Shown piece by piece: positions 45,659-54,276 of a stretch of 64,000 nucleotides of DNA. This DNA comes from Saccharothrix sp. ALI-22-I (GTDB lineage Bacteria > Actinomycetota > Actinomycetes > Mycobacteriales > Pseudonocardiaceae): the NCBI RefSeq assembly GCF_001984175.1, contig NZ_MTQP01000054.1, forward strand, positions 62,001-126,000, in the 5' to 3' direction. A program made the translations under genes and the position numbers. The stretch's first letter is position 1, and every line of letters begins with the position of its first letter. Under the pieces are notes generated by a model. It was not told the origin of the DNA. It did not search any database and was given only the letters and a program-made list of their open reading frames with translations.

Positions 45659-46087
45659 GTGGTTGTGGCCAGGAAGGTTCGCCGTTTCTCCGATGGCGCG
45701 TATGACCTCGGGCTGCACGTGGTGTGGTGCCCGAAGTACTGCCGCCCGGTGCTCGGCGGCCGGGTCGCGGCACGTCTGGACGAGCTGATCCGCGCCAAGG
45801 CCGACGAGCGGGGGTGGGAGATCGTGGCGCTGGACGTGGTGTCCGACCACGTGCACCTGTTCGTCAAGCACGACCCGAAAGCGTCGGCCTCATACGTGGC
45901 GAACCAATTCAAAGGATCCACCTCGCGCGTGCTGCGGGAGGAGTTCCCGCACCTGCGGACGCGGTTGCCGACGTTGTGGTCGTCGTCGTACTTCGCTGCC
46001 TCGGTCAGCGCGGTGAGCGCGGACACGGTGCGGCGGTACATCGACACCCAGTGGGAACGCCCGGGGAAGAAGGAGGCGCGTTCGTGA
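45659..46087 (+). CDS. tnpA: Y1 HUH transposase TnpA
   Basis: About 142 residues. Single-strand DNA transposase of the REP-associated/IS200 type. HUH metal-binding motif DHVHLFVKHDP, catalytic Tyr in DTVRRYIDTQWERPG, and the conserved beginning LHVVWCPKYCRPVLGG. GTG at 45659 or 45665 is a better start than the first open GTG at 45635. Its TGA overlaps the tnpB GTG. Confidence 0.92.
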   Translation: MVVARKVRRFSDGAYDLGLHVVWCPKYCRPVLGGRVAARLDELIRAKADERGWEIVALDVVSDHVHLFVKHDPKASASYVANQFKGSTSRVLREEFPHLRTRLPTLWSSSYFAASVSAVSADTVRRYIDTQWERPGKKEARS

Positions 46088-47304
46088 GACGCGCCTACAA
46101 GTTCCTCCTCCGGCCCACGGCCAAGCAGGTGCAGGCGCTGGCGGAGATGCTTCGGGATCACTGTTCGCTCTACAACGGGGCGTTGCAGGAACGACGCGAC
46201 GCCTACCGCCACCCGTCGAAAACCACCGTGCGGTACGGGGACCAGTCCGCACAGTTGAAGGAGATCCGGACGTTCGACCCCGAACGCCAGGGCCGGTGGT
46301 CGTTCTCGTCGCAGCAGGCCACCCTGCGGAGGCTGGACAAGGCGATGCGAGCGTTCTTCCGCCGCGTCAAGGCCGGTCGGACGCCGGGTTACCCACGTTT
46401 CAAGGGTTCCGGGCACTTCGACACCGTGGAGTTCCCCAAGGATGGCGACGGCTGCCGCTGGGACTCCACCCCTCACGACCGTCAGACCCGCGTCCGGTTG
46501 CAGGGCGTCGGGCACATTCGGGTCCACCAGCACCGGCCCGTACACGGTCGGGTCAAGACCGTCAGCGTCAAGCGCGAGGGCAAGCGCTGGTACGTCATCC
46601 TCGCCTGCGACGACGTGCCGGACGTGCCACTCCCGGCAACCGGGTCGATCGTCGGCATCGACATGGGCACGGTGCACTTCTTCACCGACTCCAACGGGAA
46701 CCACGAGGAGAACCCGCGATTCCTGAAGTCGATGGCCGACGTACTGGCCGCCGCTCAGCGTGTGCTGGACGCCTTCCCCAAACGCACCCGACATCGCACC
46801 AGGAAACACCGGGCCGCAGCGCGAAAGGTCGCCCAGCTTCACTCGAAGATCCAGCGCCAGCGCCTCGACCACCACCACAAGGCAGCAAACGCCCTGATCA
46901 CCGAGCACGACGCAATCGGGCACGAGAAGCTGAACACGATGGGCATGACACGAGCGCCCGCACCCAAGCCCGACCCGGACAACGCGGGCTCGTTCCTTCC
47001 GAACAGGGCTGCCGCGAAGGCCGGGCTGAACCGCAGCATCCTGGACGCGGGCTGGGGACTGTTCCTCCGAATCCTGGCGAACAAGGCTGAGAGCGCCGGT
47101 CGCCGAGTGATCCCGGTGGACGCCCGCAACACCTCCCGCACGTGCCCGCCTTCCGCCGGAGGATGCGGGCACGTGAGCGCGGAGAACCGCACCACCCAAG
47201 CCAAGTTCGAGTGCGTCGAGTGCGGGTTCGTGGAGAACGCGGACCGCGTCGGCGCGCTGAACGTCATGCACAGGGCCGGGCTGGTCCTCTGCGCGGAAGC
47301 CTAG
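46084..47304 (+). CDS. tnpB: TnpB RNA-guided nuclease
   Basis: 406 residues. Ancestor-type relative of Cas12. The RuvC triad is complete: Asp193 in IVGIDMGTVHFF, Glu281 in AIGHEKLNTMG, Asp387 in ENADRVGALNVMH. The zinc finger CPPSAGGCG...CVECG (Cys354, 361, 377, 380) has a wider first pair than the usual CxxC. The N-terminal YKFLLRPTAKQVQAL and SSQQATLRRLDKAMRAFFRR segments are typical. The GTG start overlaps the tnpA stop by the GTGA arrangement. The guide RNA is expected to overlap its 3' end. Confidence 0.93.
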   Translation: MRRAYKFLLRPTAKQVQALAEMLRDHCSLYNGALQERRDAYRHPSKTTVRYGDQSAQLKEIRTFDPERQGRWSFSSQQATLRRLDKAMRAFFRRVKAGRTPGYPRFKGSGHFDTVEFPKDGDGCRWDSTPHDRQTRVRLQGVGHIRVHQHRPVHGRVKTVSVKREGKRWYVILACDDVPDVPLPATGSIVGIDMGTVHFFTDSNGNHEENPRFLKSMADVLAAAQRVLDAFPKRTRHRTRKHRAAARKVAQLHSKIQRQRLDHHHKAANALITEHDAIGHEKLNTMGMTRAPAPKPDPDNAGSFLPNRAAAKAGLNRSILDAGWGLFLRILANKAESAGRRVIPVDARNTSRTCPPSAGGCGHVSAENRTTQAKFECVECGFVENADRVGALNVMHRAGLVLCAEA

Positions 47305-47345
47305 CCACCGACGCAGAAAGCCCGCGCCTTGAGGCGTGGGCGGAG
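47200..47345 (+). ncRNA. predicted omega RNA region of TnpB
   Basis: In IS200/IS605 elements the TnpB guide RNA covers the tnpB 3' end and the right end of the element, with the guide taken from the flank. Here this would end at the right-end hairpin and take its guide from just beyond about 47,342, inside the 3' end of the neighbouring gene. Position is inferred from the family, not from a fold. Confidence 0.35.
47320..47341. repeat. right-end hairpin of IS200/IS605 element
   Basis: GCCCGCGCCTT pairs with GAGGCGTGGGC with one G-T pair, a strong stem with a tiny loop located 16 bases after the tnpB stop. It is the expected right-end palindrome and may also be part of the guide RNA scaffold. 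Confidence 0.7.
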
Positions 47346-48425
47346 TCACCACTTTCCGACCGCGTCGAGCAGGCGTTCCAGCGTCTCGAACGACGGCGGT
47401 TCGACCGCGTCCACCAGGTCGGCGGGCGCCTTGTCCCCCACCACCTCGGCGAACAGCCGCGGGTCGCTGGTGCGGAAGCCGAACGTGGCGGCGAGCTTGC
47501 CCAGTTCGGGGTCGGTGCTCAGCAGCCGGCCGACCTGGTCGCCCTTGTCGGACAACGGGACCAGCGTGTGCTTGGAGTACACGGTCGGCGCGAGGTAGAG
47601 CAGGCGCATGTCCGGGCGGATCGAGCCGTCGGCGCGCAGCACGCGGTCGAGGAACTGGGACTCGTAGATCAGCGCCAGCGGCGTCTTGCCCATGCCGGCC
47701 GCGAGGTAGTCCTCGAACGGGCCCTCGGTGCTGTTCTGCGTGTAGCCCTGGTCACGGAAGAGCCTGGAGACGTCGGGCAGGACGGCCGCTTCCTGTTCCG
47801 GCGTGCCGACCACGGTGTTGCCGTTGGCCACGAACGCCGCGATGGACAGGTACATCGCCGCGGAGTTCGACTCGCTGGGGTTGGTCGTGGTGACGAGGAT
47901 GTTCTTCCGGGCCGGGTAAGCGGTGTTGCCGGGCAGCTGGTCCCAGCGCGTGCCGGCCTTGGTCAGCTCCAGGTACTTGGCCACGTCGAGGACCTGGTAG
48001 TCGCCCGCGCCCTTGGTCACGACACCGGCCGTTTGCAGCAGCTGCACGATCGGCTCGAACGTGGCCACGGCCATCGGCGACTGGAACGGCGTGTAGGCGG
48101 CGGTCGTCTTGCGATCGCGCTGGATCCGCTGCGCGGCGGGCGAGGACGCCGGGAACGCGAACTCGTACTTGCCGAGATCGACGGAGGTGGCGATCTGCCG
48201 GGAACCGGCGGTGTCCACCTCGACCTTCAGGCCGTGCTTGGCGAACGCGTCGATCACTCGTTGGTCGCTGAAGAAGGCCAGCTTCTCCGACCCGATGACG
48301 CCGCGCACGGCGGTCAACTCACCTTGCTCGCCGCCCTCTGCGTCGTCCGAACGGCCCCACACGACCACCGCGACGACAGCGGCCAACAACACCACGGCCA
48401 AGCCGATGGACAACCGGCGCTTCAC
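47346..48425 (-). CDS. exported solute-binding-like protein, first gene of TelA operon
   Basis: 359 residues. One N-terminal membrane/signal helix (LSIGLAVVLLAAVVAVVVWG). The body resembles a periplasmic binding protein: VRGVIGSEKLAFFSDQRVID, GLKVEVDTAGSRQIATSVDL, NILVTTTNPSESNSAAMYLS, MGKTPLALIYESQFLDRVLR. No Cys for lipid attachment, so it is probably membrane-anchored. Before the IS200/IS605 insertion its stop would have been a few bases from the telA start. Ligand unknown. Confidence 0.75.
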   Translation of the reverse strand: MKRRLSIGLAVVLLAAVVAVVVWGRSDDAEGGEQGELTAVRGVIGSEKLAFFSDQRVIDAFAKHGLKVEVDTAGSRQIATSVDLGKYEFAFPASSPAAQRIQRDRKTTAAYTPFQSPMAVATFEPIVQLLQTAGVVTKGAGDYQVLDVAKYLELTKAGTRWDQLPGNTAYPARKNILVTTTNPSESNSAAMYLSIAAFVANGNTVVGTPEQEAAVLPDVSRLFRDQGYTQNSTEGPFEDYLAAGMGKTPLALIYESQFLDRVLRADGSIRPDMRLLYLAPTVYSKHTLVPLSDKGDQVGRLLSTDPELGKLAATFGFRTSDPRLFAEVVGDKAPADLVDAVEPPSFETLERLLDAVGKW

Positions 48426-48496
48426 TAGACCCGCTCACCCCCGTGTTCACCCTGATCATCTCTCCCGCTCGACTCGTTTGACGCGCGAAGTGGCCA

Positions 48497-49687
48497 TCAG
48501 CGGGCGAAGGATTGGTGAACGGAAGGCGTCGATCTCGCATACACGGCGGCAATCAGCGTAACCGCGCACGCGGCGTAGGCGGCCGTGCGCGGTGAGGTGA
48601 GTTCGGCCAGCGCCGGGCCGGCCAGCGCGCCGACGAACGTCGCCACCGCCTCACCGGTGAACAGCACCGCGCTGACCCGTCCCAGCACTTCGGTGGGCGT
48701 CACCCGTTGCAGCGCGGTCTGCGCGACGACGAGGACCGCGGAACCGGACAGCCCGATGAGCACGGCGGCGGGTAGGGCGGAGGTCAGCGACCGGGAGCTG
48801 AACAGCAGCACGAAACCGACCGAGGTGACGACGAGTGCGGCGGCCAGTAGCGGGCCGGTGCGGAGCCGGTCGACCAGGGAGCGGGTCAGTGGCGCGCCGA
48901 GCAGGAACCCGACGCCGAGCCCGGACAGCACCAGCCCGACCACCGCACTGCCGCCGAGGGTGGTGATGCCGAACGGGACCAGCAGTGCGCTGAGCGAGGC
49001 GTTCGCGGCCAGGAAGATGGTGGTGACGACCAGGAGCGACGAGGCTGTTCGTTCCGATCGGAGGAACGCGAGGCCTTCGGCCAGTTCCTTGCCCACGTTG
49101 GTTGTGGTGTTGCCGCTTGAGCGCTTGGACATCAACGCGATCAGACCGGCCGAGACCAGGTAGCTGACGATGTCCGCCAGCACCAACGCGTGGAAGCCCA
49201 CCAGGCTCATCAGCGCGCCGCCCAGTGGTGCACCGACGAGCCTGGCGACGCCGTCGGTGATGGAGTTCAACGCGTTGGCGCCGCTCAACGCCGTGCCGGT
49301 GCCGACCACGACCGGTGTGTGCGCTTGGGCGGCCGGGCGGAACACGACCGTTCCGGTGCTCTCGATCACCAGTGCGACGTAGACCAGCCAGAGGTCATCG
49401 GGGTCCCGTACGAGCAGTAGCAAGGCGACGGCGGCGGCGCGCAGCAGGTCGGCCGCGAGCATGACCCGCCGCCGGTCCCAGCGATCGACCAGGACCCCGG
49501 CGACCGGCCCGAGCAGCACCGGCGGCAGGAACTCCGCCGCCAGCGCCACACCTGTCGCCATCAGCGAGCCGGTGAGCTCGAAGACGTGCGCGGGCACGGC
49601 CACCACGAGCAGCCAGGTACCGAACACGCTGACCGTCCGTGCCGCCCACAGCAGCCGGAAATCCCCCACGCGCAACGCCGTCAGCAC
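48497..49687 (-). CDS. MFS transporter
   Basis: About 396 residues, twelve predicted membrane helices. It begins LTALRVGDFRLLWAARTVSV and contains the MFS motif A-like loop GVLVDRWDRRRVMLAADLLR between helices 2 and 3 and SDR-like RSLVDRLRTGPLLAAAL in the second half. This DHA3-type pattern is usual for drug or macrolide exporters. I chose GTG 49687; the ribosome site is weak (GGGGTGGGG) and GTG 49696 is possible. Downstream of the DUF1059 gene on the same strand. Confidence 0.85.
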   Translation of the reverse strand: MLTALRVGDFRLLWAARTVSVFGTWLLVVAVPAHVFELTGSLMATGVALAAEFLPPVLLGPVAGVLVDRWDRRRVMLAADLLRAAAVALLLLVRDPDDLWLVYVALVIESTGTVVFRPAAQAHTPVVVGTGTALSGANALNSITDGVARLVGAPLGGALMSLVGFHALVLADIVSYLVSAGLIALMSKRSSGNTTTNVGKELAEGLAFLRSERTASSLLVVTTIFLAANASLSALLVPFGITTLGGSAVVGLVLSGLGVGFLLGAPLTRSLVDRLRTGPLLAAALVVTSVGFVLLFSSRSLTSALPAAVLIGLSGSAVLVVAQTALQRVTPTEVLGRVSAVLFTGEAVATFVGALAGPALAELTSPRTAAYAACAVTLIAAVYARSTPSVHQSFAR

Positions 49688-49781
49688 ACGCCCCACCCCC
49701 CGGTTGACGTGGCAGTCGCACCTCGCGCCGGTGATCGCCGACGCTCTGGCCGCCGTGCCCGCGGACCGGAGGCCGTTCGGC

Positions 49782-49928
49782 TCAGTAGGCCATGAAGAGG
49801 ATCTCGTCGCGGGAGTAGTCGTGCCCCGGGTGGTTCTCCTTGAGGTGCTTCTGGGTCTTCGCCACCAGGTCGTCCTCGTCCTGACCGACGATCTGCTCTC
49901 CACAGGGGCAGGTGATGTTCCGCTTCAT
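49782..49928 (-). CDS. DUF1059 small protein
   Basis: 48 residues: MKRNITCPCGEQIVGQDEDD, LVAKTQKHLKENHPGHDYSR then DEILFMAY. This is the DUF1059 signature (CxCG near the start and a H-x-x-x-x-H pair), suggesting a metal-binding mini-domain. GGAGGATTGAG precedes the ATG at good spacing. It is followed by the MFS gene after 95 bases. Confidence 0.9.
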   Translation of the reverse strand: MKRNITCPCGEQIVGQDEDDLVAKTQKHLKENHPGHDYSRDEILFMAY

Positions 49929-50105
49929 CTCAATCCTCCGCTGCTGATCTCCAAGCCGACTCTACTGAAGGCCGCGCGGATGTCGACCGGTGCGTATTCG
50001 CCACGCTGATGGCGCCCGGATCTCCGCACGATCGCGGACGTTATCGGGCAGCGCCACGCCGAACGCGTCGGTGAGGACGCGTTCGGCGAGCGGTGGGGGT
50101 CTGGA

Positions 50106-51299
50106 CTAGCGGCGGCGCAGGACGCGCGGGTCGGCGCCGAGGTTGTCGCCCAGTCGGAGGGTGATGAACTCGTTGTTGTCCGGTTTGCCCGGCGTGCGGC
50201 CCGACGAGGACGGGAAGTTGTTGTCGTTGAGCACGCCGATGGTGCGGTCGTCCAGGATCACCACGTCCTCGATCGTGACGAACGGGAAGGTGAACGTCTC
50301 GCCGAAGCCGCCGACCTTGCGCGGGTTGGCGATGTCCAGCAGGTCGGCCACCAGGGTCTTGTCCAGCTTGCCGTCGTGGTCGCGGTCCCGCTTGTCGGCC
50401 AGGTAGACCCGCTTCACGCGGGCGTCCACGCCTTGCGCGCCGTCCCGTTCGACCACGAGCAGCCGGTTGCGGTCCACGGTGATGGCGTCGCCGATCGCGT
50501 GCTCCGGCTTGTCCAGCTGGTAGGTCCAGCGGACGCCGGTGTACTGGCCGCGCTGCAGGTCGAACTCGTTGAGCCGCAGGCTGCCGGGCTGGTCACCCGC
50601 GACCGTGCCCTCCAGCAGGGCGTCCAGCGTGCGGCCGTCGGCGGACAGCGCCAGGCCTTCGTATCCCCTGCTGCCGCCCAGGTTCGGCGTGCCCGCCGGG
50701 TTCTCCGGGGCGAAGACGCCGGGCAGCGGCACGGGCGGGGCGAGCAGCCGGCCGGCGCGGTCGAAGTGCAGCAGGTACGGGCCGAACTCGTCGCCCATCC
50801 AGTACGTGCCGTCGTTGGCGCGCGTGATCGACTCCACGTCGAAGTCCGCGCCGGTGAGCACCCGGTCGGGTCGGGTCAGCGGGAACGGCACTTGCCCGTT
50901 CGGGTCGGTCAGCGTGACGCCGCCGACCACGTCCACCGCGCCGGTGGCGAAGTCGGGGCCGATGCGGTGCACGCGCAGGGTGAAGTCGGCGCTGTTGGCC
51001 TTGGTGCCGTAGCCGTTGTCGGACAACACGTCGAACGTGCCGTCGGCGTTGCGCAGCACACCGCTGAAGCCCTGCACCGGCTGGTCGGCGAACGGAGGCA
51101 CGATCCCGTTGACCGGGGCGGTGCCGAGCGCCGAACCGGACGGCTCGCTGGCCGGCACGAACGTCGCGGCGGCCAGCGCGGCGAACCCGGTCAACGTGGC
51201 GCGGCCGAAGTCGTGGCGGCCGGTGGGCTCGGCCGACCCCGGCACCGCCACCGATGCCAGGACGAGTGCGGACAGACCGATGACCAGCGGTCTCCTCAT
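50106..51299 (-). CDS. secreted phytase-like esterase domain protein
   Basis: 397 residues with a signal peptide (RRPLVIGLSALVLASVAVPG, then SAEP). It belongs to the esterase-like activity of phytase family: VQGFSGVLRNADGTFDVLSD, NGYGTKANSADFTLRVHRIG, SITRANDGTYWMGDEFGPYL, GYEGLALSADGRTLDALLEG and NDNNFPSSSGRTPGKPDNNE are its blocks and supply the acidic Ca-binding residues. Start ATG 51299 is chosen because it begins a good signal sequence. Exported, likely a phosphodiester or phosphomonoester hydrolase. Confidence 0.85.
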   Translation of the reverse strand: MRRPLVIGLSALVLASVAVPGSAEPTGRHDFGRATLTGFAALAAATFVPASEPSGSALGTAPVNGIVPPFADQPVQGFSGVLRNADGTFDVLSDNGYGTKANSADFTLRVHRIGPDFATGAVDVVGGVTLTDPNGQVPFPLTRPDRVLTGADFDVESITRANDGTYWMGDEFGPYLLHFDRAGRLLAPPVPLPGVFAPENPAGTPNLGGSRGYEGLALSADGRTLDALLEGTVAGDQPGSLRLNEFDLQRGQYTGVRWTYQLDKPEHAIGDAITVDRNRLLVVERDGAQGVDARVKRVYLADKRDRDHDGKLDKTLVADLLDIANPRKVGGFGETFTFPFVTIEDVVILDDRTIGVLNDNNFPSSSGRTPGKPDNNEFITLRLGDNLGADPRVLRRR

Positions 51300-51501
51300 G
51301 AGCGTTCCGTTCTGCCGTGGCGCGCCCACTCGGGGCACGCGGTGCGCGGAACGCTAGGAGCACGCGGTGAACATCCGGTGTCGCGCGACCTCAGCGAGTC
51401 GGGGCGGCGGGCCGGCCGGTGTTGCCGGTGAACGTCAGCCGCAGGTAGCAGTGGCTGCCTGAGACCGGAATGGTGGACTTGCGCTCGCTTGTGGCGATGG
51501 T

Positions 51502-51901
51502 TCAGGCGTCTTCGAGTAGCGCCCGGATCGCGAGGCGGGTGTCCGGCGCGACGCGGTCCGGTGGCGTCCGATCGGCGGGCCACGGTCGGCCGTGGCTGAT
51601 CCAGAACGTGGCCAGTCCGGCCTCTCGACCGCCGGCGATTCCCAGATCCGGGCTGTCGCCGACGGTCCAGCCACCTTCGACGGAGCCGCCGAGGTGGCGC
51701 GGCCAGCCGGAAGATCGCCGGGTCCGGCTTGCGCATGCCGACCTCGCCGGACACGCACCAGCCGTCCACGTGGTCGGCGAGACCCGTGCGGCGGATCTTG
51801 GCGACCTGGTTGTCCGGCTGACCGTTGGTGACCACGCGCTGTTCCTCCAGGAACGCGCGCACCTCGTCCGGCGTCATCGTGATCAGGGCCCGGCGCGACA
51901 T
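51502..51901 (-). pseudogene. HAD hydrolase remnant, N-terminus missing, frameshifted
   Basis: The minus strand reads RAFLEEQRVVTNGQPDNQVA (motif II Thr/Ser in VTNG), WCVSGEVGMRKPDPAIFRLA (motif III Lys), then after a one-base change near 51,695 GGWTVGDSPDLGIAGGREAG (motif IV Asp). The DxD nucleophile segment should lie about 90 residues upstream, but that space is occupied by the end of the GGDEF gene. It is the only clearly broken gene longer than a scrap in the right half of the window. Confidence 0.7.
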
Positions 51902-51905
51902 GGCG

Positions 51906-54095
51906 TCAGGATAGGCGGCTGCCCTCGTGCGTCACGGGCGAGCCGGGACCGGCCGTGAGATCGCCGACGACCCGCTTGTCCAGCAACGTCAGGAACACGT
52001 CCACCAGATCGGGGTCGAACCGGGCGCCCCGCCCGGACCGCAGTTCGCGCACCGCGTGCTCGTGCGTCAACGCCCGCCGGTGCGGTCGGTCGGCCCGCAT
52101 CGCCGCCCACGCGTCGCACACGGACAGGATTCGCGCCTCGATCCGGATGTCGTCCCTCATCAGACCGGCCGGGTAGCCGGCGCCGTCCCACCGCTCGTGG
52201 TGCTGACGGATCACCTCCGCCACCTCACCGTGGTCGGGCAGCACGCCGACCATCCGGGCGCCGCTGTCCGGGTGCTCCTGCAGGAGGTGCCACTGCTGGT
52301 CGGTGAGCGGGCCGGATTCGGCGAGCAGGTCGTCCGGCAGCACGATCATGCCGACGTCCAGCAGGCGTCCCGCGCGGTGCGCGGTGCGGATCTCGCCCGG
52401 GTCGCGCTTCAGGTGTTCGGCGACGGTGCGCGCCCACTCGGCGATGGCCAGGCTGCGCCCGGGACTCGCCACGCGCAGGTCGACCAGGTCCGCGACCTGG
52501 TTCAGGTAGTCCACCGCGACGTCCTCCCGGTGTTCGGTGAGCGATGTGCCACCGGCGACCGCGCGGTCACGACCAAGGTCCTTGGCCAGGTACAGCGCAC
52601 GGTCAGCCGCGGACACCAGCGCGGACGCCGTGCCGTAGTGCGGCGCGAACGCGGCGGTGCCGGCCGAGAGCGTAACCGTCACCGAACGCCGACCGCTCAC
52701 GGCGATCGGGTGGTGCGAGACACCGTGCCGCAGCCGTTCGGCCAACCGTTTCAGGTTCTCGACGTCGGCACCGGTCGCGATCAGCGCGAACTCCTCCCCG
52801 CCGTACCGGGCGAGCACCCGGTCGGACCCGGCGACGGCACGCAGCCGGGTGGCCACCTCCACCAACACCCGGTCACCAGCCGGGTGCCCGAACCGGTCGT
52901 TGATCGACTTGAACCGGTCGACGTCGAGGATCAGCACGCCCAACGGGCTGCCGGTGCGCTTGGCCCGCGCCACCTCGTCGGCCAGCCGTGCCTCGAAGTA
53001 CCGGCGGCTGCCCAGCCGGGTGAGGCTGTCGGTGATGGCGAGGCTGCGCTGGTCCACCGCGAGGCCGGCGAGCCGGGTGGCGGTCAACGCGAACAGCACC
53101 GCGCAGCCGGCCGCGATCACCGGCACGTCCCGGCGCACGCCCTGGTAGTGCTGCACGAGCAGCACCAACGGCCCGATCAACGCGCCCGTGGACAGGATCG
53201 CCAGTCTTGGCCAGCTCAACCGTAACGCGGGCACGTCGACGGCCTGCGCCATGCGTGCCATCGACGGGTGCAGCGCGCACGCGCCGAGCGCTACGTTGCC
53301 GGTCAGCCAGATCGCGTCCAGGAAGTTGCCCGCCTCGTAGCTGAGGTCGAGGCGTTGCAGCACGTACACGGTGTCGGCGGTGAGGATCGCGGCCAGCCAC
53401 AGGGCGAGCAGCACGAACGACGCGCCGCGCCAGCCGCCGCCGAACAGCAGCCGCAGTGAGACCAGCAGCAGCACCAGGTCCATCAGCGGGTAGGCCAGCG
53501 ACACCATCTCGACCAGCAGCGGTGTGCCGAGGCGGGTCTGGGGGCCGATCACGAACACCCACGACAGCAGGCCCGCGACCACGGTGAGCGAGACCGAGTC
53601 GAGCAGGCCGGGCAGGTCGCGGTCCGAGCGGCGTTGCCGGATCAGCATGAGCAGGCCGGCCACGACGAGCGGGTAGTGGCCGAGGTAGAAGGCGTCGGCG
53701 ACGGACGGGTAGCCGGTCTCGTTCAGCACGTAGTGCGAGCTGTAGAAGGTGGTGTCGGCCAGGGCGTACACCAGTTGGCCGGCCCCGAGCACGATCCACG
53801 GCGCGCGGGGTTCCGGTTTGTTGCGCCGCACCCCCCACCACACGGCGAGGGCGGCGGACGTGCTGACCGCGCAGTAGACGATCACGCGGAGCGGGATCGT
53901 GCCGACGAAGATCGGCAGTGCATAGTAGACCCCGACCGATGACAGGCCGAAAAGCAGGTAACCTATCCACACGTGGTGCTGCTTTTCGATCGGGATTCCG
54001 CGGTTTTCGACCGACGTGACTCCGGCGACGCGCAATCCCGGCTCTCCCCACTGCGGCAACGTTGACGTCCGACAAGTCCGACAAGGCGGAGCCAT
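51906..54095 (-). CDS. membrane GGDEF diguanylate cyclase with degenerate HD-GYP-like domain
   Basis: About 729 residues. Eight to ten N-terminal membrane helices (GYLLFGLSSVGVYYALPIFV; VVAGLLSWVFVIGP) form a sensor. The GGDEF domain follows: ITDSLTRLGSRRYFEARLAD, the Mg site VLILDVDRFKSINDRFGH, and the active-site motif YGGEEFALIA. The C-terminal domain resembles HD-GYP (HHERWDGAGYPAGLMRDDIR is its GYP motif), but the HD pair is replaced: RLLDVGM stands where LLHDIGK is expected, and the first His is Ser. Likely makes cyclic-di-GMP and uses the HD-GYP-like part for regulation. Start is uncertain (54095 or 54107). Confidence 0.85.
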   Translation of the reverse strand: MAPPCRTCRTSTLPQWGEPGLRVAGVTSVENRGIPIEKQHHVWIGYLLFGLSSVGVYYALPIFVGTIPLRVIVYCAVSTSAALAVWWGVRRNKPEPRAPWIVLGAGQLVYALADTTFYSSHYVLNETGYPSVADAFYLGHYPLVVAGLLMLIRQRRSDRDLPGLLDSVSLTVVAGLLSWVFVIGPQTRLGTPLLVEMVSLAYPLMDLVLLLVSLRLLFGGGWRGASFVLLALWLAAILTADTVYVLQRLDLSYEAGNFLDAIWLTGNVALGACALHPSMARMAQAVDVPALRLSWPRLAILSTGALIGPLVLLVQHYQGVRRDVPVIAAGCAVLFALTATRLAGLAVDQRSLAITDSLTRLGSRRYFEARLADEVARAKRTGSPLGVLILDVDRFKSINDRFGHPAGDRVLVEVATRLRAVAGSDRVLARYGGEEFALIATGADVENLKRLAERLRHGVSHHPIAVSGRRSVTVTLSAGTAAFAPHYGTASALVSAADRALYLAKDLGRDRAVAGGTSLTEHREDVAVDYLNQVADLVDLRVASPGRSLAIAEWARTVAEHLKRDPGEIRTAHRAGRLLDVGMIVLPDDLLAESGPLTDQQWHLLQEHPDSGARMVGVLPDHGEVAEVIRQHHERWDGAGYPAGLMRDDIRIEARILSVCDAWAAMRADRPHRRALTHEHAVRELRSGRGARFDPDLVDVFLTLLDKRVVGDLTAGPGSPVTHEGSRLS

Positions 54096-54276
54096 GAGAC
54101 CGGCCAAGGGGAGTCCGCGTCAATCGTTGTTGCCGAGTCTTCATCCACACAACCGCGGTGCACGTGCATATGCACGGTGTCGGACGCGCCGATCACGGTG
54201 TCGGCCGCATCGATAGAGTGCCTATTGACCATGCCGCGGTCGACGGTGACGTGTGGCGTTCGGACAAGGGGGATGG

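Larger units (their letters stand above)
45530..47345 (+). mobile_element. IS200/IS605-type element with tnpA and tnpB
   Basis: About 1.8-kb element bounded by imperfect hairpins (left 45537-45557, right 47320-47341), with overlapping tnpA and tnpB on plus. It lies exactly between the stop of the solute-binding-like gene and the start of telA on minus, without cutting either. As in this family there are no inverted ends and no target duplication. Both proteins look intact, so the element may be active. Confidence 0.85.
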
